Source: Mycobacterium palustre (GTDB lineage: Bacteria; Actinomycetota; Actinomycetes; Mycobacteriales; Mycobacteriaceae). From it: a stretch of 64,000 nt of DNA. Position 1 is the first letter of the stretch, and each line of letters begins with the position of its first letter. The DNA lies in the NCBI RefSeq assembly GCF_002101785.1, contig NZ_LQPJ01000100.1, positions 1 to 64,000 on the forward strand. Reading direction: 5' to 3'. Shown here in pieces: positions 50,188 through 58,148 of the stretch. Made by a program: the position numbers and the translations under genes. The notes beneath the pieces were generated by a model, which was given only the letters and a program-made list of their open reading frames with translations, ran no database searches and was not told where the DNA came from.

Positions 50188-50580
50188 GTGCCCTACCGTG
50201 TGGCTGTGCGGTGGATCGTCGACGGCATGAACGTGATCGGGAGTCGCCCCGACGGGTGGTGGAAGGACCGCGGCCGCGCGATGGTGAGCCTGGTCGACCG
50301 GCTCGAGGCCTGGGCGCCGACGCAGGAAGGCCGCGTGACGGTGGTGTTCGAGCGGCCGCCGGCGACGGCCGTCACTTCGTCGGTGGTCGAGATCGCCTAT
50401 GCGCCCAGGGCCGCGGCGAACTCCGGCGACGACGAGATCGTTCGCCTGGTGCGGGCCGACGCGCGACCCGGCGAGATACGGGTCGTCACCTCGGACAAGG
50501 CGCTCACCGATCGCGTCGCCGGGCTGGGCGCGACGGTCTATCCGTCGGCGAGCTTTCGTGACCTCATCGATCCGCGGTGA
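50188..50580 (+). CDS. NYN-domain (PIN-like, YacP-type) RNA-associated protein
   Basis: A 124-130 residue PIN-like ribonuclease-fold protein. The family opening WIVDGMNVIGSRPDGWWKDR contains the first catalytic aspartate, and later DDEIVRLV and VTSDKALTDRV hold further acidic residues expected in NYN nucleases. The function is likely RNA processing. The GTG at 50206 lies 6 bases after TACCGT and would be a leaderless start giving MRWIVDGMNV; the GTG at 50188 is an alternative. Confidence 0.8.
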   Translation: MPYRVAVRWIVDGMNVIGSRPDGWWKDRGRAMVSLVDRLEAWAPTQEGRVTVVFERPPATAVTSSVVEIAYAPRAAANSGDDEIVRLVRADARPGEIRVVTSDKALTDRVAGLGATVYPSASFRDLIDPR

Positions 50581-50621
50581 GCGCCGGCGTCAGCGTGGAC
50601 TTGGCGCCCGGTCGGGCCGGC

Positions 50622-51116
50622 TCAGCTCAGGGCCGCCAGCGCCGCGTCGTAGTTGGGCTCTTGCGCGATCTCGGGCACCAGCTCCGAGTAAGCGACGTTG
50701 CCGTCGGCGCCGATCACCACGACCGCACGGGCCAGCAGCCCCGCCATCGGGCCGTCGGCGATGGTGACCCCGTAGTCCTCGCCGAAGCTGTCCCGGAACG
50801 CCGAGGCCGTCTTGACGTTTTCGATGCCCTCCGCGCCACAGAATCGGGCCTGGGCGAACGGCAGGTCCTTCGATACGCACAGGACCGACACACCGCTGTC
50901 GGCGGCGCGCTGGTTGAAGGTTCGCACGCTCGTCGCGCACACCGGCGTATCGACCGACGGAAAGATGTTCAGCAGCAAGGGCTTTCCGCTGAACTGCTCG
51001 CTGCTGACCGCGCCGAGGTCGCTGCCGGTCACGGTGAAGGCCGGGGCCTTAGATCCGACGGCAGGAAGCTCGCCGACAGTGTTGATCGGGTTTCCACGCA
51101 AGGTTATCTGTGCCAT
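50622..51116 (-). CDS. tpx: Thiol peroxidase Tpx
   Basis: A 164-residue atypical 2-Cys peroxiredoxin. The peroxidatic Cys60 is in FPSVDTPVCATSV, the resolving Cys93 in RFCGAEG, and Cys80 is also kept, as in M. tuberculosis Tpx. It reduces peroxides with thioredoxin. The ATG at 51116 gives the standard family length; the extended frame upstream lacks a ribosome binding site. The order tpx, AraC-type regulator, DJ-1-like, SDR, fadD31 matches the Rv1932-Rv1925 region as I recall it. Confidence 0.95.
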   Translation of the reverse strand: MAQITLRGNPINTVGELPAVGSKAPAFTVTGSDLGAVSSEQFSGKPLLLNIFPSVDTPVCATSVRTFNQRAADSGVSVLCVSKDLPFAQARFCGAEGIENVKTASAFRDSFGEDYGVTIADGPMAGLLARAVVVIGADGNVAYSELVPEIAQEPNYDAALAALS

Positions 51117-51226
51117 GGCCACAGTCTGCCAAGCGCCGCGGCGCGACCGCGGGCCAGGTCCACATGTCCTAAATGGTGGGGCACCTGGCGTAGACGACAT
51201 CCGGCGGGTGGCGAAGACTAACGGCC

Positions 51227-52177
51227 ATGGCTCGCAACGTCGTGATCGTCGGCTTCCCCGGCGTCCAGGCGCTCGACGTGGTGGGGCCCCACGACGTGTT
51301 CACCAGCGCGTCCCTGCTGACCGGCGGCGGCTACGACGTCGCCCTGGCCGCGCCCGACCGGCAGCCGGTGACCACCGCCACCGGGCTGGGTTTCGTCACG
51401 GCGCCGCTGCCGCATCCGGGCGAACCCGTCGACACCGTCGTGCTGCCCGGGGGCGGTGGTGTGGACGCGGCGCGCTCCAACCCGGAGTTGATGGCCTGGG
51501 TCAAGGCGGTCGCCGGACACGCCCGCCGCGTCGTCACCGTGTGCACGGGCGCCTTTCTCGCCGCGGAAGCGGGGCTGCTCGACGGGCGGCGGGCGACCAC
51601 CCACTGGGCGTTTGCCGGGCGCTTGGCCCGCGAGTTTCCGAGCGTCGACGTCGACCCGGACCCGATCTTCGTGCGCAGCTCCGAGACGGTGTGGACGGCC
51701 GCCGGCGTCACCGCCGGGATCGACCTGGCGCTCTCGCTGGTCGAGGACGATCACGGCACCGAGATCGCGCAGACGGTCGCCCGCTGGCTGGTGCTGTACC
51801 TGCGCCGGCCCGGTGGGCAGACGCAGTTCGCGGCGCCGGTGTGGATGCCGCGCGCCAAGCGGCCGTCGATCCGCGAGGTATAGGAGGCCATCGAGGCCGA
51901 ACCGGGCGGCACGCACAGCATCGGCGAGCTGGCCCGCCGCGCCGCGATGAGCCCGCGCCACTTCACGCGTGTGTTCACCGACGAGGTCGGTGAGGCGCCC
52001 GGCCGCTACGTGGAACGCGTCCGCACCGAAGCCGCGCGCCGCCAGCTGGAGGAAACCGACGACACCGTCGTCGCCATCGCCGCCCGGTGCGGCTTCGGCA
52101 CCGCGGAAACCATGCGCCGCAATTTCCTTCGGCGCGTGGGTATTTCACCGGACCAGTACCGCAAGGCCTTCGCCTAG
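51227..52177 (+). pseudogene. GlxA-type (DJ-1/PfpI + AraC) regulator split by an amber codon
   Basis: Frame 51227-51883 encodes a DJ-1/PfpI domain with the nucleophile-elbow sequence TVCTGAFLAAEAGLLDGRRA and ends at TAG (51881-51883) after SIREV. The same frame continues immediately with EAIEAEPGGTHSIGELARRA and an AraC HTH (MSPRHFTRVFTDEVGEAPGR, CGFGTAETMRRNFLRRVGI) to 52177. Relatives have Gln at that position, so CAG-to-TAG fits. The intact protein would be ~316 residues, similar to Rv1931c. Without readthrough the DNA-binding half is lost; a sequencing error is possible. Confidence 0.85.
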
Positions 52178-52195
52178 GCAGAGAGGACAACACCG

Positions 52196-52323
52196 ATGAC
52201 ACAGATCGCGTTCGTGGCCTACCCCGGACTCACCGGCTGGACATGATCGGCCCGTACGCGCTGCTGCGCAACCCGCCCGGCGCCGACGTGCCGATCGTGT
52301 GGCCGGCCGAAGCGGGCCGCTAA
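52196..52323 (+). pseudogene. Truncated, frameshifted DJ-1/PfpI-family remnant
   Basis: From ATG at 52196 the frame reads MTQIAFVAYPGLTGWT and stops. One base further on, another frame continues with MIGPYALLRNPPGADVPIVW and stops at 52323. Together these match the first ~45 residues of isonitrile-hydratase-like DJ-1 proteins (VAYPGLTALDMIGPYALLR); one base seems lost between CTCACC and GACATG. The rest of the ~170-residue gene is missing. A GAGAGGA ribosome binding site remains. The place corresponds to Rv1930c. Confidence 0.75.
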
Positions 52324-52329
52324 GTCCAA

Positions 52330-52391
52330 CGCCGAGCGTGAAATTCACGACGCGACACGCCGGTGACGCGTCGCGGATTGCACGCTCGGCG
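52330..52391. terminator. Nested inverted repeat between convergent genes
   Basis: An outer 11-bp perfect inverted repeat (CGCCGAGCGTG at 52330-52340 and CACGCTCGGCG at 52381-52391) encloses an inner 7-bp stem (CGACGCG / CGCGTCG at 52348-52354 and 52367-52373). It lies between the pfpI remnant and the 3' end of the convergent SnoaL-like gene, so it may terminate both; it also looks like a dispersed mycobacterial intergenic element. Confidence 0.5.
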
Positions 52392-52868
52392 CTATGACTG
52401 GGGCTGCAGGATGTCGGTGGTCGCGAGCTGGCCGCCGGCCTGCATCCATTCGGCGACGACCCGAGGCGCGTCCCGGTTGGGGTTGTAGATGTCTTCCTCG
52501 CTGGAGAACAGGCCGTCGCCGGCATAGACGAGGCGGGTCCAGTTCGGGAACCAGAACGGCTCACCGTTCGGGTCGGTGGGGTGGTCGAGCAGGTTCTTGA
52601 TCATCACGACGACCGCGTCGTTGTCGTCGTCGTAGGCGATCCAGTCGCTGGGAAACCGCATGTGCGGGAACGGGGCCATGACCGCGACGATCCAGTCCCG
52701 CACGGCCTCGCGGCCGTGAAAGACGCCGTAGTGGTGTTCGGTGTAGACCACATCCTCGGTGAAGAGGTCGGCAAAGGGACGCCAGTCGCCCGAGGCGCTA
52801 CACCCTTCAACGACGGTGGTGTAGTTCCGGACGGCTTCTTCGATTTCGGCCCTGCTGAATCTGCCCAT
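52392..52868 (-). CDS. SnoaL-like/NTF2-fold protein
   Basis: A 158-residue NTF2-like protein: the alpha-beta opening FSRAEIEEAVRNYTTVVEGC, DLFTEDVVYTEHHYGVFHGR and IVAVMAPFPHMRF are typical of SnoaL and steroid-isomerase-like families. Acidic and histidine residues line the pocket, but the ligand is unknown. It is divergent from an SDR gene, with a KstR-like box in the 57 bp between their starts, which suggests a link to steroid or related ring catabolism. Confidence 0.82.
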   Translation of the reverse strand: MGRFSRAEIEEAVRNYTTVVEGCSASGDWRPFADLFTEDVVYTEHHYGVFHGREAVRDWIVAVMAPFPHMRFPSDWIAYDDDNDAVVVMIKNLLDHPTDPNGEPFWFPNWTRLVYAGDGLFSSEEDIYNPNRDAPRVVAEWMQAGGQLATTDILQPQS

Positions 52869-52879
52869 AGCGGACACAC

Positions 52880-52893
52880 TAGAACGTGTTCTC
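52880..52893. promoter_or_regulatory. KstR-like operator between SnoaL-like and SDR genes
   Basis: TAGAACGTGTTCTC: the core AGAACGTGTTCT is a 12-bp perfect palindrome and fits the KstR consensus TNNAACNNGTTNNA at all but the last base. KstR controls cholesterol catabolism genes in mycobacteria. Only this copy was noticed in the window. Confidence 0.65.
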
Positions 52894-52925
52894 ACTATTG
52901 GCGAAAGTTCTCGAATGGGGTTGGC

Positions 52926-53693
52926 ATGGGCGTTTTGGATCTGTTTGACTTGCGCGGCAAGACGGCCCTGGTGACCGGGGCGTCCAGCGGCATCGGCAAG
53001 AAGGTGGCGGAGGCATACCTGCAGGCCGGCGCCCAAGTCGCCATCGCGGCACGCCATTCCGACGTTTTGCACGAGGTCGCCGAGGAGCTCTCCTCGGTCG
53101 GCGGCGCGGTGCTGCCGATCGGTTGTGACGTGACGCAACCCGAGCAGGTGACCGCGATGGTGGACCGGGTCACCGCCGATCTGGGTGGGCTCGACATCGC
53201 GGTGTGCAACGCCGGATTCGTGAATGTCACCGCGCTGCTGGACATGTCGCCCGAACAGTTTCAGGCGATCCAGGACACCAATGTGACGGGGGTGTTCCTC
53301 ACCGCCCAGGCCGCCGCCCGGGCCATGGTCAAGCGCGGCAACGGCGGGGCCATCATCACCACCGCCTCGATGTCGGGCCACATCATCAACGTCCCGCAGC
53401 AGGTCGGCCACTACTGCACCTCCAAGGCCGCGGTCATCCACCTGACCAAGGCGATGGCCGTGGAATTCGCGCCGCACAACATCCGGGTCAACAGCGTCAG
53501 CCCGGGATACATCCGCACCGAGCTCGTCGAGCCGTTGGTCGAATACCACGCCCAATGGGAGCCGAAGATACCGCTGGGGCGAATGGGCCGGCCCGACGAA
53601 CTCACCGGCCTGTATCTGTATCTGGCCAGCGAGGCGTCGAGCTACATGACCGGTTCCGACCTCGTCATCGACGGCGGCTACACCTGCCCTTAG
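52926..53693 (+). CDS. Short-chain dehydrogenase/reductase (Rv1928c-like)
   Basis: A 255-residue classical SDR. TGASSGIGKKVAEAYLQAGA (cofactor), CNAGF, catalytic Ser (ITTASMSGHI), YCTSK (Tyr-Lys) and PGYIRTELVEPL are intact. The arginine-rich turn ARHSD after beta 2 suggests NADP(H). The 255-residue length matches M. tuberculosis Rv1928c and the neighbourhood matches that region. ATG at 52926 is preceded by a GGGG-type ribosome binding site. It is regulated, if at all, by the KstR-like box 33 bp upstream. Confidence 0.88.
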   Translation: MGVLDLFDLRGKTALVTGASSGIGKKVAEAYLQAGAQVAIAARHSDVLHEVAEELSSVGGAVLPIGCDVTQPEQVTAMVDRVTADLGGLDIAVCNAGFVNVTALLDMSPEQFQAIQDTNVTGVFLTAQAAARAMVKRGNGGAIITTASMSGHIINVPQQVGHYCTSKAAVIHLTKAMAVEFAPHNIRVNSVSPGYIRTELVEPLVEYHAQWEPKIPLGRMGRPDELTGLYLYLASEASSYMTGSDLVIDGGYTCP

Positions 53694-53698
53694 ATCGG

Positions 53699-54376
53699 CT
53701 ATCCCTCCAGCTGGCCGGAGATTCCGCGATCGATGCTCGCCCGCGTGGTGGCCGGCAACACGATCAGGCCATCGAGTTCCTTGCGGGCCAGGTCGAAGGC
53801 GTTCTGGCGTTCCCGCGGTGCCGCGGCGGGGTCGGCCGCCACCCGCAACAGGCTCTGCGCCCGCGCGATGCGCTGCTGGTCGTCGCGCGAGAAGTCGCTG
53901 CGCCGCCTGCGCATCGCCTCGGCCTCGGCGACGTTGAACGCGGTCACGTAGTCCTCGACCGCGGATTGATATCGCGCCGCCACCTCCCGGTCGTCCAGGA
54001 GGTCTTCGGCCTTGAGCGGGCGCAGGAAGTCCGCCCGCAGCTTGGCCTTGTGGAATTCGACGGTCAGCGGGTCGCGCATGTCGGTCATCAGTGGGAAGTC
54101 CAAAAGTTTGGCGACGTCGAGTTCGTACTCGAGCCAGCGCGCGTCCGTGCGGCCGTGCTCCTCGATCACCCGCCGCAGCGAACGCCATTGCGCGGCTTGG
54201 CTATTGGCGTTCGAGGCGGAGGGCGTGGCCGCTTCGGCCGTCGGGGCGTGATCGAGGGGCCGCGGTTCTGCGGCGCGGCGCCGGTTGGCGGCGAACGCCC
54301 GGACCGCGGCAAAGAACATGCCCGCCACCGGCAGGATCACGATCAGCAGCTCCGCCAACCGGAATAGCAAGCCCAC
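53699..54376 (-). CDS. Membrane-anchored protein, Rv1927-like
   Basis: A 225-residue protein with one N-terminal membrane span (residues 3-26, LLFRLAELLIVILPVAGMFF), an alanine/proline linker (~30-62) and a soluble helical domain with many charged residues (LEYELDVAKLLDFPLMTDMR, then VEDYVTAFNVAEAEAMRRR). Probably located on the cytosolic or outer face of the membrane; no catalytic motif is seen. It lies where M. tuberculosis has Rv1927 and is 51 bp from fadD31. Function unknown. Confidence 0.78.
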   Translation of the reverse strand: MGLLFRLAELLIVILPVAGMFFAAVRAFAANRRRAAEPRPLDHAPTAEAATPSASNANSQAAQWRSLRRVIEEHGRTDARWLEYELDVAKLLDFPLMTDMRDPLTVEFHKAKLRADFLRPLKAEDLLDDREVAARYQSAVEDYVTAFNVAEAEAMRRRRSDFSRDDQQRIARAQSLLRVAADPAAAPRERQNAFDLARKELDGLIVLPATTRASIDRGISGQLEG

Positions 54377-54427
54377 ACGGCCAGGATGCCACCCCCGAGG
54401 GGGTGGCCGGGCGTTTTGACCCCGACC

Positions 54428-56266
54428 CTAGTGCGCGCCCAGCGTGCCGCCGAGGTATTCGGCGCGGCAGGCCCGGCGGGCCAGCTTGCCGCTGGTGGTG
54501 CGTGGGATCGCGCCGGCGGGCAGGAAGCGCACGTCGGACACGGTTACCCCGTGCCGCCGCGCCACCGCGGCCCGGATCGCCTCGATGGCCGGCGCCGGGT
54601 CGTCGCGGCTGGTGCCCGCGGCGCGTTCGGCGACGATCACCAGCCGCTCGCCGCCGTCGCCGGCCGGCGCGGTGAACGCGGTCGCGTAGCCGCGGCGCAC
54701 CATCGCCGACGCCCCGGCGGCGGTGGCCTCGATGTCTTGCGGGTAGTGGTTGCGGCCCCCGACCGTCACCAGGTCGGCGATGCGGCCCGTCACGTACAGC
54801 TCGCCGTCGAGATAGAACCCCAGGTCCCCGGTCCGCAGCCAGGGGCGCCCGGCGTTCGCGCCCTCGGCGTGGCTGCCCTCGCCGAGCCGGGATCGCAGCT
54901 GCGCGCCGAAGGCCCGCCGGCTTTCGGCCGGCAGGCCCCAATAGCCGCGGCCCACGTTGTCGCCCTGCAGCCAGATCTCGCCGACCCGGCCGTCGGGCAA
55001 TTCGTCCGCGGTGTCCGGGTCGACGACGACCGCCCACAGGCTGCGGGCCACCCGCCCGCAGGACACCTGCGGCACGGCGTTCGGCGCGTCGGCCGCGACG
55101 CGCACCGCGTGCCCGGCGCCCAGCCGTTCGCGGTCGAGGTAGACCACCGAAGCCTCCGCGGCGGGTTCGATGGTCGCCACCAACAGCGTCGCCTCCGCGA
55201 TGCCGTACGACGGTTTGAACGCCGTGCGCGGCAATCCGTAGGGCGCGAAGGCCTTGTTGAAGGTTTTGATCGCCTCGATGCTGACCGGTTCGGACCCGAT
55301 GATCAGCACCACGTTGCCCAGGTCGACGTCGTCGCCCGGCCGGGGCAGGCCGCGCTGCGCGGCCCATTCGTAGGCGAAGTTGGGCGCCGCGGTAACCACC
55401 CGCCCTTGCCGCGAGCCCTCCGACAGCGCGTGGATCCACCGCAGCGGCCGGCGCACGAACGCGGTGGGCGACATCAGCGTGGAGTGCCCGCCGTACACCG
55501 CGGGAAAGCCGATCATCGACAGACCCATGTCGTGGTAGAGCGGTAACCAGCTGACGCCGTGGGTGTTTCGGTCCAGCAGGTCGATCGACAGGATCATCTG
55601 CACCAGGTTGGTGCCGACCGCCCGGTGGGTGATCTCCACCCCGACCGGGGGCCGCGTCGAGCCCGACGTGTACTGCAGGTGCGAGACGTCGTCCATGCCC
55701 AACTCGGTGGGGGCGAAGCCCTCGCCCTCGGAGTCGGGTATCTGATCGATGACGACGACGCGCGGCGGCCTGAGGTGCGTCAGGTTGCTCAGGAACTTCT
55801 CGACGGAATCCTTTGCGGCCGTGGTGGTCAGGACGACCGTGGGCTCGGAATCGCGCAGGGCGGTATCGAGGCGTTCGGCGTGGCCGGGCAGTTCGGGCGC
55901 GAACAGCGGCACCGCGATGGTCCCGGCCTTGACGGCCGCGTAGAAGCCCGCGACGTAGTCGATGCCCTGCGGCGCGAGCACCGCGACCCGCTCGCCGCGC
56001 CCCGCCAGTTGTTGCACGCGCGCGCCGATGGCCTGCAATCGCGCGCCGAACTGGGTCCAGGTCACCTCGGTGGCCTGGACCTCGGCCGCGCGGCTGTGGT
56101 CGAGGTAGCGGTAGGCGACGGCATCCCCGACGTTGGCGACGTTGCGCTCGATCAGGGATATCAACGTGACGCCCGGTGGCAACGCAACGCCGCCCCGGGC
56201 GTCCAGGCAGTCCTCGATCTGCAGCAGGCCGGGCACCGGCGCGTCCTTTCGGGAGCCGCGATCCAT
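54428..56266 (-). CDS. fadD31: Fatty acyl-AMP ligase (FadD31-like)
   Basis: A 612-residue adenylating enzyme of the FAAL class. P-loop-like YTSGSTRPPVGVEITH (residues ~195-210), acyl-adenylate motif WLPLYHDMGLSMIGFPA and RTGDLGFYLDGELYVTGR; the FAAL-specific insertion is visible between the N-terminal subdomains. FAALs activate fatty acids as acyl-AMP for lipid synthesis rather than forming acyl-CoA. The order next to the SDR, Rv1927-like and tpx genes supports fadD31. No polyketide synthase is adjacent here. Start is a leaderless ATG. Confidence 0.88.
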   Translation of the reverse strand: MDRGSRKDAPVPGLLQIEDCLDARGGVALPPGVTLISLIERNVANVGDAVAYRYLDHSRAAEVQATEVTWTQFGARLQAIGARVQQLAGRGERVAVLAPQGIDYVAGFYAAVKAGTIAVPLFAPELPGHAERLDTALRDSEPTVVLTTTAAKDSVEKFLSNLTHLRPPRVVVIDQIPDSEGEGFAPTELGMDDVSHLQYTSGSTRPPVGVEITHRAVGTNLVQMILSIDLLDRNTHGVSWLPLYHDMGLSMIGFPAVYGGHSTLMSPTAFVRRPLRWIHALSEGSRQGRVVTAAPNFAYEWAAQRGLPRPGDDVDLGNVVLIIGSEPVSIEAIKTFNKAFAPYGLPRTAFKPSYGIAEATLLVATIEPAAEASVVYLDRERLGAGHAVRVAADAPNAVPQVSCGRVARSLWAVVVDPDTADELPDGRVGEIWLQGDNVGRGYWGLPAESRRAFGAQLRSRLGEGSHAEGANAGRPWLRTGDLGFYLDGELYVTGRIADLVTVGGRNHYPQDIEATAAGASAMVRRGYATAFTAPAGDGGERLVIVAERAAGTSRDDPAPAIEAIRAAVARRHGVTVSDVRFLPAGAIPRTTSGKLARRACRAEYLGGTLGAH

Positions 56267-56272
56267 AGGCGC

Positions 56273-56300
56273 AGTGTAGGGCCCCCGACGGACGGGCCAA
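56273..56300 (-). promoter_or_regulatory. Putative leaderless promoter of the fadD31-like gene
   Basis: On the minus strand TTGGCC (56300-56295), 16-bp spacer, TACACT (56278-56273), 6 nt, then ATG at 56266, with no ribosome binding site. Confidence 0.5.
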
Positions 56301-56600
56301 TGTGGCCGAACCCCGCCCCGGCCGGGGTCCGGCGATGTGGCGTCCGCGCCTGCCGAACCAAACGGTTGGCGTCCGAAACGTGCAAGGAGCTGGTCACTTC
56401 GGGTTGCCGCCGCCGGCGCGGCGAGCGGTTCGGCTAACACCCGGCCGGCCAGCCGGGCCTCGGCGAGGGGTGGCGAAACGCACAGCAGCGCCGCCGCGCT
56501 TTGTCCGGACGCGGGGGCGGTTCGAGCCCGATCGAGCTACCTATATAGACAGGCCTCGGCGGCAAAAATCATCGCGAAAGAGCCCTCAACTCGGGCCTGC

Positions 56601-56624
56601 CGCTGACAATGGTGATTGTCAGCG
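56601..56624. promoter_or_regulatory. 24-bp perfect inverted repeat upstream of the transporter gene
   Basis: CGCTGACAAT-GGTG-ATTGTCAGCG: two perfect 10-bp arms, 4-nt centre, 111 bp upstream of the ATG. A palindrome of this length in this place is most likely an operator (GntR- or TetR-type), or an RNA hairpin in the leader. Confidence 0.6.
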
Positions 56625-56734
56625 CCGGCGAGCACCCCGCAATTTACCTGCCGGCAACCTGTTTCCAGTTGCCTAAGGCAGGGTTTCGGCAAGGCGACGG
56701 GATCGCGACGCGGGCGAAGAGGCGAAGGAAATCG

Positions 56735-58141
56735 ATGACCACGACACAGGAACGACCCGTCGAACGGCGGGGCTTGGTTCAGCAGCTCACCGCGCTGTGC
56801 GTCCGGTACGTCGAACGCCTCATGCCCGACCCGTACCTGTTCGCGGTCATCCTCACGCTCATCGTGGTCGCGCTCGTCGCGCTGCTCGTGCGGGGCGCGA
56901 CGCCCGCCGGCATCCTCAAGGCGTGGTACGGCGGGGTTTGGGGAGCCCAGAACATCTACACCTTCGCCTTTCAGATGGTGCTCGTCCTGGTGACCGGTTA
57001 CACGCTGGCCGAGGCGCCCGTACTCAAGCGGGCCATCATCCGCGTCGCGAGCAAGCCGGCAAACCAGGTGCAGGGTGCGTTGCTGTGTTTCGGTGTCAGC
57101 ACCGCGTTTTCGCTCCTGAACTGGGGGCTGGGCCTGGTCGCGGGGGCCCTGGTCGCGCGGCAGATGGCGAAACGGCTCTCCGGCGCGCATTTCGGTTACC
57201 TCATCGCGACCGGGTTCATGGGGTACATCGTCTGGACCCAGGGCCTGTCGTCGTCGATCGCGCTCGCCAACACCGATACGTCCAGCCCCATCAACGTGAT
57301 TCACAAGATGACCGGAATGACGGTGCCGTTGACGCTGACGGTTCTCCAGCCCTACAACGTGGTCGCCGTGCTAGTCATGGTCGGGCTGCTCGCCGTCGCC
57401 ATCTGGCGGATGGAACCCAAGCAGGGCCTCGAGCCCGACCCGGCGGTCTTCGAGGAGGAGCCGGAAGCGGCCGCGCCCACCGGCAAGCCGACGTTCGCCG
57501 AGCGGCTGGAAAACCTGTGGATCCTCAACGTCCTCGTCTTCGCCGCGGGCATCACGTACTTCGTGCTGAGCGGCTTCGCCCTCAACATCTCGTCGATGAT
57601 CATGCTGTTCACCGTCACCAGCGCCCTGCTGCACCGCACGCCGATTCGCTTCATCCGCGCGTTCTCGAACGCCGCACGGGTGTCCGGCCCCCTGCTGCTG
57701 CAATACCCGCTGTACGGCGGGATCGTCGGGCTGCTGGGGTACCTGCCCACCGGCTCCGGCAAGGCGCTGCAGACGGTGCTCGCCGAGGCGGTGGTGCGGG
57801 GGGCGGACCAGTACACGCTGCCGTTTTTGACCTTCGTCGGTTCGGTCCTGATCTCGTTGTTCGTGCCCTCCGGCGGCGGCCACTGGGCGGTGCAGGGGCC
57901 GATCGCGGTCGGTTCGGCGGTGGCCATCGGCCAACACTCGGCCGGCTACCTCGGGCTGATGTCGATGTCGGTCGCGATCGGCGAGGGCGTCGCGAACATG
58001 ATCCAGCCGTTTTGGCTGCTGCCGGTGCTCGCCATCGCAAAGCTGAATGTCCGTCAGGTGATGGGCTTTACGGTCATCGCGTTCCTGATCGGTTTCGGGG
58101 TGGCCGGCGCCGCGGTGCTCATCGCCCCGCATGTGCTTTGA
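56735..58141 (+). CDS. atoE: AtoE-like short-chain fatty acid transporter
   Basis: A 468-residue membrane protein with about 11-12 hydrophobic segments, in the AtoE/TIGR00366 short-chain fatty acid transporter family. Marker segments are YVERLMPDPYLFAVILTLIV, GSVLISLFVPSGGGHWAVQG and VAIGEGVANMIQPFWLLP. GAAGGAA lies before the ATG. It is followed 7 bp later by the allophanate hydrolase-like amidase, so the two may be one unit. Substrate is inferred from the family. Confidence 0.87.
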   Translation: MTTTQERPVERRGLVQQLTALCVRYVERLMPDPYLFAVILTLIVVALVALLVRGATPAGILKAWYGGVWGAQNIYTFAFQMVLVLVTGYTLAEAPVLKRAIIRVASKPANQVQGALLCFGVSTAFSLLNWGLGLVAGALVARQMAKRLSGAHFGYLIATGFMGYIVWTQGLSSSIALANTDTSSPINVIHKMTGMTVPLTLTVLQPYNVVAVLVMVGLLAVAIWRMEPKQGLEPDPAVFEEEPEAAAPTGKPTFAERLENLWILNVLVFAAGITYFVLSGFALNISSMIMLFTVTSALLHRTPIRFIRAFSNAARVSGPLLLQYPLYGGIVGLLGYLPTGSGKALQTVLAEAVVRGADQYTLPFLTFVGSVLISLFVPSGGGHWAVQGPIAVGSAVAIGQHSAGYLGLMSMSVAIGEGVANMIQPFWLLPVLAIAKLNVRQVMGFTVIAFLIGFGVAGAAVLIAPHVL

Positions 58142-58148
58142 TGCCCGG

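Larger units (their letters stand above)
56267..56734. other. 468-bp intergenic region between fadD31 and the transporter
   Basis: No convincing gene. It holds the fadD31 promoter, an A/T-rich stretch CTATATAGACA near 56540 that may be a -10, the 24-bp palindrome at 56601-56624, a GGCAAC-N9-GTTGCC palindrome at 56653-56673 and the GAAGGAA ribosome binding site of the next gene. Confidence 0.55.

Noticed and set aside
56302..56676. Arginine/proline-rich 124-codon frame upstream of the transporter
   Set aside because: Crosses the palindromic operator and the fadD31 promoter; composition is that of a shadow frame.
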